Assembly (NCBI GenBank): GCA_963744305.1
Contig: CAVUTF010000021.1
Span: 62,001-126,000 of the forward strand
Reading direction: 5' to 3'
Source: FEN-1219 sp963744305
Lineage (GTDB): Bacteria > Pseudomonadota > Gammaproteobacteria > Steroidobacterales > Rariloculaceae
DNA length: 64,000 bases
Part shown: positions 1 through 11,600 of the stretch, one piece after another
How the letters are laid out: each line of letters starts with the position of its first letter
How positions within the stretch are numbered: position 1 is the stretch's first letter
The notes under the pieces: model-generated
What the model was told of the DNA's origin: nothing
Databases searched by the model: none
What the model saw: the letters and a program-made list of their open reading frames with translations, nothing else
Translations under genes and position numbers: made by a program

Positions 1-1695
1 GGTCGAGGTTGCCCATCCAAACTCCCACGACGTAGCGATAGTTGAAGCCGACGGCCCACGCGTCGCGAAAGTCGCTCGATGTTCCGGTCTTAACGGCGGT
101 CTGCAGCGGCAGCGTGAGCACGCTGTCGCGTCCGAATTCGAGCGCACGCGCATCGGCATCCGCCAAGATGTTCGCGATCAGCGAAGCGGCCTCCGGGGAG
201 TACAGCTGCCGCCGCGCGTGCACCAGCCGACTCCTGAAGCAAAGTCGACAGCGGCCGAAGCTCACCGCGATTGGCGAGGGTCGCATATGCCTGGACGAGC
301 TCGAACAGCGTTACTGCGCCACTGCCGAGCGCGATGCCGTCGCCGTAGAAGGCCGGATGCTTCTCGAGGCCTGCGAAACCGAGCTCGTGCAGGCGTGCGA
401 GATAAGCCTCGGCACCCACGTGCTGCAGCGTCTTGAGCGCCGGAATGTTCAGCGAATTGCCGAGCGCGTCGCGCAGCGTTACCGGACCGTAGAAACGGCG
501 GCTGTAGTTCTCATAGCTGTGGAGTCCGCCCGACGTCGACTCGGTGAGCGGCGCATCGTCGATGATCTCGGCGGCGGACCAGCCGCTGTCGAGCGCTAGC
601 GCATACAGGAACGGCTTCAGCGCCGAGCCGGGTTGCCGCGGCGTCGTGACGGCATCGATGTGGCTTGTTGGGCCGTCTGCGCCACCGCCTCCGGCGACCA
701 CCCAGGCGAGCACCTCGCCGGACGTGTGATCCACGGCCAGCACAGCTCCGTTTGCGACCTGCTGCGCGCGCAGATAGCTCAACCGCTCGTCGAGCATCCC
801 CTGCACTCGGGCTTGCAGCCGTGCATCGAGCGTAGTCACGGCACGGGGCGCGACGCTTCCTGAACTCGCGAGCGCGGCACGCGCGTACTGCACGAAGTGC
901 GGTGCGTTCACGGCAAGGCGCGGCTCTTCGAGCGACAATGGCGCCGCGATGAGCTCGTCGCGCTCGGCGGCCGACAACAGTCCACGTTCGACGAGCGCGG
1001 CCGCGAGCCTCCCGATGGCGCCCTCGCTCGCATCGGTTGAGCGCTTGAGATCGAAACGGGTCGGCGCGCGCACGAGCACGGCGAGCGCGAGCATTTCCTT
1101 TTTCGACAGCGTGGACACATCGCGGGCGAAGTAATAGCTCGCCGCTTGCCGCACGCCGCGCCGATTCGATGCGTACGGCACCTGATTCAAATAGAACTCG
1201 AGGATTTCGTTCTTGCTGAACGCTCGCTCGAGCCGCCCCGCCTCCCAGCCTTCGAGCCAGCGGCTCCAAACGCTGCGTGGCCGCGGGTGCAGCATCCGCA
1301 CGACCTGCTCGGTGATCGTGGAAGCACCGCGGATCGCGCGCAGATTGCGCACGTTCGTGCACGAGCGCGGAAGCTCGCGCGGACCAATCGACGCCCCGAT
1401 GCTCGAAGAAACGTTTGTCCTCCGCGACGACGAAAGCCGTGCGCAGAAACTCCGGAATCTCGTGCAGGGCGGCTCGATCGTGCACGTTCCACGCGTTCGT
1501 GAACGTGACGTTCAGCGGCTCACCGTGGCGATCGACGACCTGAACGCCGCGCGCTTCCCAGCGCGAGTCCGCAAGCGCAACATCGAGCGAAGCCGGAGTA
1601 GGCGTAAGATCCTCGCGCGTGCGCAGCGCGAGCGCCACGATCGATATCGCAACGAGCCCCGCGCACCCGGCGATCGCCACACGAAGCGGTCTCAT
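1..1695 (-). CDS. pbpC: Penicillin-binding protein 1C, 3' end cut by window edge, two frame breaks
   Basis: Bifunctional inner-membrane peptidoglycan glycosyltransferase/transpeptidase. An N-terminal membrane anchor (about residues 7-25) precedes a GT51 domain with the catalytic Glu in AEDKRFFEH (E92) and the GASTITEQ motif. The transpeptidase domain shows the SxxK serine in PGSALKPF, the SxN motif in GNSLNIPA and, in another frame, KTGTS near position 100. The reading shifts frame near 1350 (between ALVHER and NLRAIRGAST) and again near 205-215. All catalytic motifs survive, so indel errors are likelier than decay. The C-terminal part lies outside the window. The ATG overlaps the stop of the alpha-2-macroglobulin gene as ATGA, giving the conserved yfhM-pbpC pair. 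Confidence 0.93.
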
Positions 1696-4600
1696 TCTGC
1701 GCCCTCCACGACGAGCGTGCCGGGCAAGCTCATTCCGTAGACGTCAGGGTCGTACATTTCGACCGCCTTCGCGGGCATGCTCGCGAACTCGCCCTCCGCG
1801 ATGGCTTGAGCGCTGTACGACAAGTGGTAGTTGCCCGGCGGCAAGTAGTCGGAATAAAAGCGCACGGCGTCGTGCCGCACTTCTTGATGGTAGAAGCTCC
1901 AGCGCGATGTCGCCGTAGCCGCGCCAGTCACCGAATTGAAACCACCAAGAGCCGCCCGCGGCGGTGAATACGCCGGCGTCGGCATCCACGAGCGAGGTGT
2001 TTGCAAAATCGCGGTTCACGGGCTCGAGCCCGCCCGGCACGGGATCGTCGACGACGACGAAATGGCGCGCAGTCGGCAGCGAGACAAACAGATCGACTCG
2101 CACGAGCTCGCCGCGCTTGATACGCATCGGGCTCGCAACTAGAACCCATTTCCCGTCGCGCTGGACGCTGAGCTCCTTGCGCACGTCGATGCCGGCGTTG
2201 ATCGGCATGGCCGCGTCCTCGGTGGGGGCGTAGCTCATCCGCGCCGAGTAGTAGAGCCTGCCGGCGCCGCTTCGCAGCACCGTAATATCGGTGTGCGTGC
2301 CCGGGTCCTTGTCGGTGATCGGCCGCCCAATCGTGACGGCCTCATCGCGGACGCTCGCGAACTTCGTCGAGCCAAGCGGCTGACCACCCGCGTTTACCGC
2401 GACATTCATCGCGGGCGTTACGCTCTCGAAACGCTGCGCGTAGTCGAGCAGCGCGTTCATGCAGAACATGTTCTCCTGAGTGTTTTCCCAATGGTCGCGG
2501 CTGCCGCGCGCTTGCGTGATCACGCGCACCAGCTCGAAAGGCACGTCGCCGGCGACGCCGATCTCGCCGGCGCTCAACGCACCGTCGGTGAGCGCGCTCA
2601 GGATCGAGCAGTTGGAGACGAGCGGCGTCGCAGAGATCCGCAGGTAGCCGTCATCGAACACTTCGTTGAAGCTGATCTTGCCGCCGCTTCGGACCGCGTC
2701 CCGCAGAATGATCTGCTCAACTTCGCGTGCGATCGTCGCGCCGCCTTCGACGGCGAGCGCGGCCTTGAGATAGTGCGCTTTGCCGAACAGACTCATGTAC
2801 TCGACGTGGTCGCGGTAGCGCGCAAGATCCGCCAACGTCACTCTGCCCCGCTTCGCGAGCGCAGCGAGCGCAACCGCGCGCACTGTCGAGGCCATGCCGC
2901 GGCTGTAGAAGTCGGGGGCGACGTCGCGCTTCAGGAATGCGTCGAGATATTCGTGCAACTTCGTCTCGACCGCTTCCGGTATCGCGTGACCCTCGTCGCG
3001 AAGCCAAGTGAATGCGAGCGCCGTGTAGGCGGAAAGGTACGGGCTCACGTAGCCCTCGTTTTGCGACCAGTAGCCCATTCCGCCACTCGGTGCCTGGAAA
3101 TTCGCGGCCTGCGCGAGCGTCTCGTCGGCCAACGTTGCACTGCCGGGCCATTCCAAGTCCTCGGGCAGGTAGTCGCGCAGGTGGGTGTAATGCGACGCCA
3201 TCACGCCCTTCGTGAGGCGTTGCTCCCAGCACATGTACGGATAGTCGCGCATGTAGCGGAACGCGCCGTCAACGTTGCCGATGACGGTCGGCGACAGCAC
3301 GACGCCGACGTCGCCCACGTCGGGATAGATGCGCTCCGGAAACCGCAAGGATTCCGTCACGTATGCGTCGTCGAACGAGCCGTAGTTCGCGGCCGTCTCG
3401 AGCGAGCGGCGCTTGTGCACCGGCAGCTCGTGGCGCAAGCCGTCGCCGTCGAGCGAGTCACGCGCCGTCACGGCGAATGCGATTTGCCCGCTTCCCCGAT
3501 TTCGGTCGAGCGCAACCCTCGTCGCGGTTAGCGGTATCCGCACCGTCGTGCGCTCGTAGGGCTCCAGATGCACCGTCTGCTCGTGCTTCGCGGGCGCTGG
3601 CACGTCGCCTTCGGCCGTGATCGTGACCCGGATGTCGCGCGCCGTGTCGGTGCGATTCATCACGCTGAACGCGGCTGTGAAGAGATCCCCTTCGGTGACC
3701 TGGTTCGGCATCGCGGGACGAATTTCCGTCGGGCGGTTCACCTTGAAGCTCGCCTGGCCGAGCCCCATGCGATCCGTCGGCGTCATCGCGAGCACGAGGA
3801 CGCGCCAGCCGGTCAAGTTGTCCGGCACTTTGAACTCGAACTCGCCGTTGCCGCGCGCGTCGAGCTCAACCGACGGATTCCAGTAGCTCACGAACTTGAA
3901 CAGCGAGCGCATGCTCAGCGCGGCGCCGCCGTCGCCGCCCGGATTCGCGCCTTTCAGCTCGATCTTTTGCCTGCCGACGAGCCGCGTGAGCAAGCTGTAG
4001 TTGCGCACGTCGAGGCCGTCGAGCGAGTAGAAGCCGTCGTACGGATCGAAATAGCTCGTGCCGCCTTGAATCAGATCGAGCACGGCTTCATCGAGCACGA
4101 CGACCGCGGCCTCGATCGGCTCGCGCGTCTCGCGCACGTGCGGCTCTGCGTGGATGCGCGCACGAACCGTCTCGCCGGGCCGGTAGACTGCTTGCTGAGT
4201 CTTCACCTCGACGTCGATCTGCTTGTAAGGGTCCGCCACCGGAACGGCGACGTAGCCGAGCTTGAAAGCCGGTTTTCCCAGATCGAGCTCGCCGAGCTCC
4301 GGAGGCGGCGTCGCGACGCGCGGCGACATCACGAGCACGGACAAATAGAAGCCCGGCATGAAGTCCTTCTCGACCTCGAACTCGATCATCGGCGTGCTGC
4401 CGTCGAGTGTCTGCACCCATTGCTTGAGCGTCCCGTAGCGTTCGATCGTCACGAGCGCACGAGCGCCCGGATACGGATTCTTGAGGAGATAGCGCGCGGT
4501 ATCGCCGATAGCGTATTCGGCTTGCTCGGGAACGATCTCGAGCGCGTCGTCGTTGCCGTCGCGCCAAACGATTTGACCCGTGCCAGCCACCCAGGTGTGG

Positions 4601-7577
4601 AGAATCGCTGCTGTGCGCGCGGCCTTCGGTGTCCTGCGCGCTCGCCGTGAGCCGATAGCTGCCCGGCGCGGTCGGCGTGAACGTGCACGTCAGCGGCTCT
4701 TCCGTCGAGCGGCCGCTGCAGGAGCCGGCCGCGAGCCACTCGTCGATGAACTCCGTGAGATACGCGTTGCCTGCGCCTTTGACTCGCGCGGCTTTGGTCT
4801 CGAGGCGCTCGATGACGACTTGCACGTCCGTGCCGGCGGAGGGCACGCCGCGGGCGTCGACGACGAGGTACTCGACCGCCGCCGGCTCGCCCTGGCGAAA
4901 CACCCAGCGCTTGCTCTTCAAGCCGACGAGCCGGTCCACGGCAATGAACTCGGCGCTCGCCGCCGATGCAACGTATTTGCCGCGATCGTCGCGCACCGCT
5001 CCTTCGACGCTCAACGTGCCGTGCAGCATCTGTTTCCCGAGGTCCTCAGGAATGGAGAACTGATGCGAGAGCTCGCCCTGCGCGTTCACGCGGTCGACGA
5101 ATTGGGATATGACGACCGACGCCACCTGACCCGTGTTGCCGAACGTGAACGATGCCGCGACCGGATGCGCCGAGCGAAACGGTTTGCTCCCAACTTGGGC
5201 CGTGACGCGCGCCTCGGCGTCGATGTACGGGCCGCCGGAGAACAGCGTCGAGCGCGCGGTTGCGACGACGTCGTCGCCGGCAGAGAACAGATCGCCGTTG
5301 AGCTCAGTCGTGACGCCGAACGGTGACGGCGTAAAATCGCTGACGAGCACGCGCATCGGCCGGCGGACGATCTCGTGCTCGCCGAGCGCCGTGAATGCTG
5401 CGGTCAGCTGAAACTGATACCAGCCGATGCTGGCGGTTTGCGGTATCGCGTAACTGCCGCTATATGCGCCAAACTCCGACAGCGTGATGTCGGCCACCGT
5501 GTGCACGGTCTCGCCCGTAGGATCGATGATGTCGAGCTTATAGGGGCCCGCGGGCGCGGCGACGTAAGTTTCGTTGCTCTGGTCGCGCACATACAGCTTG
5601 TAATCCATCGTGTCGCCGGCGCGGTATACGCCTTGCGCCGTCGTGCCCCAAGAGTGCAGATGACCGAATTCCGGCAGCGACCGCGGACGACACGCTGAAG
5701 CTCGATGCGCGATACGTATTCACCTCGAATTCGTAGCCGAGCGGCATCAGCGCGAACGACGTGCCGCTGTCGACGCGCACGAACAGTCGCGGACAGTTGT
5801 CCGGCCCGGCGCCGCAACCGTAGTTGAGCATCCGCAACTGGGGATCGAGCTCGAGCGTCCCCGGCAGGAGCGCGATGCCGGAATCGTCAGTTGCCCCCGT
5901 CGCGAGGGCTTCCGCGCTCGCAGCGAGGTTCGCGATCCGATCAACGTAGATAGAGACTGCGGCGGCGGGCACGGGCGCGCCGGTCGCAAGATCGACGACC
6001 CACACGAGCGTGTTGAAGTGGCCGAGCTTCACGTGCACTTGGTATGGGGTGACCTGCGCGAACACGCGGTTTCCCCACTCGGAGATCGGCAGCGGCGGAT
6101 CGGTGGCGAGCATGCCGTAGAGCGCGCCCGCTTCGCCGCCGAGCATCTCGCGAACACCGAGCGGCACACCGTATTGAATGTCCTCGACGTCCGGCAACGT
6201 GCGTGTTCGCGCGAGGCCGGTCGCGCTGCCCTCGGCGGTGAGCGTGCGGTAGCGGAACGTCACGCTATCGAGATTCGTGACGTACACCGGCACGTCCGAG
6301 TCCACGCCCTGCTCGAGCACTGCAGTCGAATGCACGCGCGTGAAGTCGGGCGGACGATGGCTCGTGCGAAACGCGAAGTCGATCGCGGAAACGAGGGATC
6401 GGCCGAACTCGTCCTTGAGGCCCTGCTCAACCGCCGCGGCGCTCAGGGTATAGGGCTCGGCCGCTTTCAATCGCTCGGGCAAGTAGATCGTGTAATGGCG
6501 GCCGCGCTCGTGCGGCCAGTTGAGCAGCGTGTGGTCGTGCAGGTTCGCCCACGGATCGTAGTCGGTTCGCCCGCCCGCGAGATCGGGCGCGATCGTCACG
6601 TGGTCTTTCACTTGCGAAGCAAGCACGGGAGCCGAGAACGACAAGCCGACGCCGCGCAGCGGATTGCATTCTCCGAAACCGGCCGCTCCGCCGACGGGCA
6701 GGAAGATCGGCGGCCCGCGCTCGGCGAACGGGGCGCAAACGACGCCGAGAAACCGAAACTCGGGGAACGTCGCGAATTCGACGACGACGCGCGATTCGTC
6801 GCCGAGCTCGTCGCCTTCGGCGGGCACGAGACCGGGTTCGACCATCAAGCGCACTGTCGCATCGAGCGGCAGCTCTTGCGGAGGCGACAGTAACCAGATT
6901 CTGCGTGCTTCCTCGCCGTTCACTTCGGTGACTTGATCGTCGGTACGCGCACGCTGCCGCTCGCCGAAGTCGAGCAAAACGCGTTCGCCCGGCGGCCGGA
7001 TGAAACGCGGCGCTTCGCGCGTCTCTTCGTCTGCCCGCACGTCGAGAGGGATGCGCTCGCTGCGATTTTCCGCGAGCGTCAGGTAGACGTGCTCGCGCAC
7101 GGACGACTGGCTCACCGGCTGCGTGAAAACGGCACGAATCACCGGCGTGCCGGGACTGCGCCACGTCGCAAAGCCCGCGTAGCTCACGCGCGGCCGCTCG
7201 GTTACGAACTCGCGCCTGAATACATCGGCGGTGGTTGCGCCGTCCTCGGCGCGGATACCCGGATTGAAGACGATCGTGTAGCGCGTCGCACGTTTGAGCT
7301 CGTCTCCGTCGCCGAGCTGGCACGCGAGCGCGCTCGTGTCGAGCCAGCGCCACTGGCAAGCGAGCGCCGGCGTGATTTCGACGGGAATCTCCGCGGCCGT
7401 GCGGTCCATGCGGCCGATCGGCACGACCGCTCGGTTGAACTGAATCACGATCTGTCGGCCGGCCGACACGTCTGTGCCGGACGGGTTGACACCCGTGATC
7501 GTGAGCGGCCGTTGCTGCGCCAGCGCCGCCGCGGCCGCGCCGAGCAGGAGTAATGCCGCGATCGAGCTCCGTATCAC
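1692..7577 (-). CDS. yfhM: Bacterial alpha-2-macroglobulin (YfhM type), three frame breaks
   Basis: Periplasmic protease-trapping protein of about 1,960 residues, larger than E. coli YfhM (about 1,650). The thioester motif is visible as CWEQ in DYPYMCWEQRL near 3225. MG-like beta domains and the alpha-2-macroglobulin core (FKVPDNLTGWRVLVLAMTP) flank it. The chain passes through four frames with breaks near 5690, 4600 and 1910, and the conserved order is uninterrupted across them. GTG codons at 7583, 7580 and 7577 compete as start; 7577 is placed best behind GGGAGG at 7590-7585. The signal peptide (SSIAALLLLGAAAAALAQQ) has no lipobox cysteine, unlike the lipoprotein form in E. coli. It probably acts with PbpC to protect and repair the breached envelope (family knowledge). 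Confidence 0.92.
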
Positions 7578-7757
7578 CACCACGCCTCCCTTTGCCGTTC
7601 GTCCGCGTCCTTTACGGAGCCGCACTCTACGCACCGAGAATGGCGAAGTGGCGATCGAAAAATGATGAATAATGGCGGTCCAGCTCACCATTCCCTGTCC
7701 CGGGACTTTCTGCTATACCGGATCAACTAGCGAAGCACGGTGCAACGGAGAACGAAA

Positions 7758-10070
7758 ATGGGGCGCACACTCGTTCTGCTCGCAATCGGCGTCACGATCG
7801 GAGCCGTCACAACCTATTTCGCGCTTGCCGATCGCGCGAGCCCTCTCGCACCGCTAGCCGAGCCGAGCGCGCCGATCCGCAGTCTTGGCGACGTGCTTGC
7901 GCCGCGCGACGAGCGCGAGGCGCGAGTCGAAAACGAGCGTGGTGCGGCGCTCGATGTCGCGGAGCGTGCAGCGCTTTATCAAAGCGTCGCCGCCGCCGAC
8001 GTCGCGCGCCTGAAGCGCTTGACGCGCGAAGCCGCCGCGCTGCCGAGCTCGCCCGGCCGAACGTTCGCGCTCGAAGCGCTGCTCGCCCGGTACGCCGAGA
8101 TCGACGCGAGGGCCGCCGTCGAGCTTGGTCGCGAGTTGAAGCTCGACAGCACGCTGCTCGCTGCTGCGTATCGTGCGCTGGGCGAATCGAATCCGGACAC
8201 GGTGCTCGCGGCTTTGGGCCGCATCGACGACCCGCTTCAGGCCCAAGCTATCGGCCTCGCGCTGTTGCCGACGTTCGGCGATGACAGGCGCGCCGCCGAG
8301 CGCATTGCTGCGTCGATGCCTTCGTCCGTCGACCGCGGCCAGTTCATGGTCAACGCGATCGGCGCGAGAGCCCACACGCAGCCTGCCGAAGCGCTCCGCG
8401 ATGCGATCGCGTTGGCCGATACGGGTCCGCGGCTCGCGACCATGCAGAGCGTCATGAGCACGTGGGCGAGAGAAGACCCTAAGGCCGCTCTCGCCGCGGT
8501 CGATGAGATCGACAACCCGATGCTCAAAATGCAATTGCAGGGAACCGCGCTCAACGTATGGGGAATGAGCGATCCCGAAGCGATGCTCGAGTACGTGACC
8601 AACCTCGATCCGCAAGCGCAGAGGCAAGCGGTCCTTCAAGGCCTGCAACAAATAGCGGCCGTGAATCCCGAGCGCGCGCTCGAGATCGCCGATCGCCTGC
8701 CGGCAGAGCAGAGCGGCTTCATTCGGCAGGTAGCGCTCGGGAGCATGGCCGGACGGGACCCGCTCGCGGCGCTTGCTCACGCGGACAGCATGCCGCTAGG
8801 GCCGCAGCGCCAGCAGGCGTATCAGCAAATCGCGCAGGCTTACGGCCGAAAGGATGCGGACGCGGCCTTGGCGTGGGCTCGCAGCATCCGGCCGCCGCAG
8901 CCCGGATTGCTCACGATGGTGTTCATGGGCATCGCGCAAGAGGACCCGATGCGCGCTTTCGATCTTGCGATGACGATCGAATCGCCTGCCGAGCAGATGC
9001 AAGCCCTCCAATCCGTCGTGAGGTTCCCAGGGATGCGCGGCGGCGACGCCGACTCGAGAGCGATCGCGGACAGGATCATGACGCTTGCGGATAGCTCGAC
9101 TCGAAGCTCGATGCTGCAGATGGTGGCATCGAGCTGGGGCGCGCAAAACCCGAGGGCGGCGACCGAGTGGCTGCTCGCCCACGGCGAGCAAGTCGGCGCC
9201 GACGCCTTTCGGTCGATCGCGTCGCGCTTCGGACAACAAGATCCCGCCGGCGCAGCCGCATACCTCGATCGTGTGCCGGCCGAGGCGCGCACGGACTGGA
9301 TGACGATGGTTGCGGTCGGCTATTCGCAGACCGATCCCGAAGCAGGCCTGAATTGGATCAGGCAGTTCCGGGGCCAGGACGTGTACGATCCCGCGGCCGC
9401 AGCGATCGCTTCAAACGTAGCGCAATACAACCCGCGTGCTGCCGCCGAGCTGCTGACCACCGTCGATCCTTCGCGCGCGGACCTTACCTCCGCAACGGCC
9501 AACGTCGCCAACCAATGGGCGACGACCGACCCGTATGCGGCGGCCGATTGGGCGCTCGAGTTCGACGATGCGGCGTCGCGCTCGAACGCGTTGACCGGCA
9601 TCGCGCAAGCGTGGGGGAGCTACGATCCGCGCGCGGCGCGCAGTTGGGCGTTGAGCCTGCCGTCCGGCGCAAATCGCGACTCGGCCCTGCTCGGTGCGGT
9701 GTCCTCGATCGGTGCGACGGAGAGCGTAGACCAAACGTTGCTCGGCGCCTTCAGCAACGACCGCATGCGCCAGCAAGGCGTGATGAGAGCCGTTTCCTCA
9801 GTTGCGCAGCGCGACTCCGCCGAGGCGCGCCGCATGATCGAGGACTACATCAGCGATCCGGGCATGCGCCGGCAGGCCGAGCAGATGCTCGAGAGCACGG
9901 CAGGACGATTCTCGAACGGCATGATCAACTCGGTTCGCGGGATACATTTCGGACCGTACCCGGCCGGAGGGCGGCCGTTCACCGGGCAGTCCCCTGTCGG
10001 CCTCCGGCCAGATCCCCTGCGTTCGTCGCTCCACCGCCCCCGCAGCGCGCACCGCGGGACTAGCGCGCGC
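7758..10070 (+). CDS. Exported or membrane-anchored helical-repeat (solenoid) protein of unknown function
   Basis: ATG at 7758 follows GGAG with 7-nt spacing; an in-frame GTG at 7740 is less likely. An N-terminal hydrophobic segment (LVLLAIGVTIGAVTTYFA) should export or anchor it. The rest is about 700 residues of degenerate helical repeats of roughly 30-35 residues carrying a motif like 'W...DP.AA..W' (for example WAREDPKAALAAV, WGAQNPRAATEWL, WATTDPYAAADWA, WGSYDPRAARSWA). It resembles HEAT/TPR-like scaffolds. The frame stays open to 10427, but repeat character ends near 9950 and the remainder runs antisense through DinB. The true stop is therefore probably between 9920 and 10070 after an indel, and the end given is approximate. 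No function is assigned. Confidence 0.7.
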
Positions 10071-10577
10071 TCACGCGACGGGCAGCAACTGCGGCAGCCA
10101 GATCAGGTCGGTGACGCCGTAGTCTTTGCCACTCTGCGACAGCAGCGCCGTGACTTGGCCGCGGTGATGCGTCTGGTGATTGAAGAAATGCGTGACGCAG
10201 ACCCAGAAGTCGTACTCCTGCGGCCCCGGCTTGACGATGCTCGTGTAACGCAGCTTGCCTTCGAGCACCTCGTCGGAAAGACCGGCGGTCCAAGCCTCTA
10301 TCTCGCGGTCAACGCGCTCGCGCTCGGCACGCAGCGCAGAAAACTCCGCGTACAGTTCCTGATCCAAGCTCTTCACAGCGAACGGCTTGCCAATGAACCG
10401 GCCGAACCACACCCGATCCCCCAGTAGAATATGATTCAGTGTCGCGTGAATCGACGGAAAGAACGACTTGCGATCGCGCTTGCGCTCCTCGTCGGTGAGC
10501 GTGGCGCAGACGGCGAAAAGCTTCTCGTTCATCCAGCGGTTGTACGCCGCCATCGTTTGCGCTTGCTTTGCGAGCAT
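10071..10577 (-). CDS. DinB-family metal-binding four-helix protein
   Basis: About 168 residues, the usual DinB length. The metal-binding histidine triad is visible: one in SIHATLNHILLGD and two in HFFNHQTHHRGQ, the latter being the family signature. Members are often stress-linked or thiol-dependent S-transferase-like enzymes, but the substrate cannot be read from sequence. The ATG at 10577 overlaps the preceding gene's TGA as TGATG, and AGGAGGA lies just upstream, so the two are translationally coupled. A TTG three bases earlier is a weaker alternative. Confidence 0.88.
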   Translation of the reverse strand: MLAKQAQTMAAYNRWMNEKLFAVCATLTDEERKRDRKSFFPSIHATLNHILLGDRVWFGRFIGKPFAVKSLDQELYAEFSALRAERERVDREIEAWTAGLSDEVLEGKLRYTSIVKPGPQEYDFWVCVTHFFNHQTHHRGQVTALLSQSGKDYGVTDLIWLPQLLPVA

Positions 10578-10999
10578 CAATCCTCCTCGAGTCGTTCCAG
10601 GGCGCGCAGCGCCTCCAATTTCCTCTCCGCCGGATGGCCTTCGTAGTAGCGATCGATCAGCCGGCGCGCCACCTCTATCTTGAGGGCACGCGCGCTCGGC
10701 GGCAGCGCGCCGCCGATCTGGTCGAACGCAAGCACGAGCTTGAAGAAGTGCTCGAGCTCGGGCTCCGGCACGGCGCGGTCTCCGTCGAGCAGCCGCTCGA
10801 CCCGTTCGTAGAGACGGGACGCGTACGTCGCCGCCAGGTTCTTCGCAATCTCAATGTGCCGCGCATCTCCTGCCCCGAGCACGTCGTCGAGCAGGGCCAA
10901 GCCCTCCGCGAGCCGCGCAAGGCCCTCCTCGGTTTGGTACTCCGCCTCGGCCTGGGCGAGGCATTTGCGCGCGTCTCGGAGCTCCCGCGGTTCGGCCAT
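10577..10999 (-). CDS. Conserved hypothetical helical protein (140 aa)
   Basis: A mostly alpha-helical, charged cytoplasmic protein without signal peptide, membrane segment or recognisable catalytic motif. The central part (HIEIAKNLAATYASRLYERVERLL) and the C-terminus (RRLIDRYYEGHPAERKLEALRALERL) look like packed amphipathic helices. It precedes and overlaps the DinB gene by one base (TGATG), so the two form a bicistronic unit. It is intact and has normal codon use. I do not recognise the family. Confidence 0.7.
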   Translation of the reverse strand: MAEPRELRDARKCLAQAEAEYQTEEGLARLAEGLALLDDVLGAGDARHIEIAKNLAATYASRLYERVERLLDGDRAVPEPELEHFFKLVLAFDQIGGALPPSARALKIEVARRLIDRYYEGHPAERKLEALRALERLEED

Positions 11000-11081
11000 T
11001 CCCGTCTTCCTTCGAGCCTACTGTAATCAAATCCGCACCGTGTTCGTATTACCTACTGAGTCGTGTCCTTAGGAAATTGGG

Positions 11082-11600
11082 ATGACCGAGGAGGTGGGCT
11101 TTGAGGAGCTTTACCGGACGCACTACGCACGCGTATTCGGGCTCTGCCGCCAACTCTTGGGCTCCGCCGATCGAGCGGAGGACGCGGCTTCCGAAGTCTT
11201 CGTGCGCGCGCATCGCGGCTTGCACGGTTACGACCGCACGCAGCCGTTCGCGGGGTGGATCTTGAGAATCGCCACAAACTATTGCATCGACGTGTTACGT
11301 CGTCGCAGCAAGGAAAAGACGCTGTTCGGCACGGAGTCCGACGAGCGGATCGAGGCCGAAGCGAGCGACACGAACGTCTTGCGGGACCTATTGACTGAGG
11401 AACGTGCGCAAGCAATCAAAGCCGCGGTCGCTGCGCTGCCGGAACGCTATCGCGTTCCACTCGTGCTCGCGTACTACTGCGAGTCGAGCTACGACGACAT
11501 CGCCGCGACGCTCGGCATCACTCGCACGCACGTCGGCACGCTCGTGTTTCGTGCGAAGCAATCGCTGCGCCGTTCGCTGCAACATCTGGAGGACGCGTGA
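11082..11600 (+). CDS. ECF RNA polymerase sigma factor
   Basis: 172-residue ECF sigma factor. Region 2 is visible in FEELYRTHYARVFGLCRQLLGSADRAEDAASEVFVRAH and the following GWILRIATNYCIDVLRRR. Region 4 is in LPERYRVPLVLAYYCESSYDDIAATLGITRTHVGTLVFRAKQSLRR. The TGA overlaps the ATG of the next gene (TGATG at 11598-11602), and GGAGG lies within its 3' end. This is classical sigma/anti-sigma coupling, so activity is probably held by the downstream zinc-finger membrane protein. Confidence 0.93.
   Translation: MTEEVGFEELYRTHYARVFGLCRQLLGSADRAEDAASEVFVRAHRGLHGYDRTQPFAGWILRIATNYCIDVLRRRSKEKTLFGTESDERIEAEASDTNVLRDLLTEERAQAIKAAVAALPERYRVPLVLAYYCESSYDDIAATLGITRTHVGTLVFRAKQSLRRSLQHLEDA

Noticed and set aside
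1213..6936. Many long plus-strand open frames opposite pbpC and yfhM
   Set aside because: Arg- and Ala-rich shadow frames caused by GC-rich codon use on the other strand; no family motifs.
1744..7691. Three or four separate genes in the alpha-2-macroglobulin region
   Set aside because: The pieces join in the order of one known protein with no starts or ribosome sites at the junctions.
10071..10427. Solenoid gene reading through to 10427
   Set aside because: The extension is antisense to an intact DinB gene and loses the repeat pattern, so it is an artefact of high GC.
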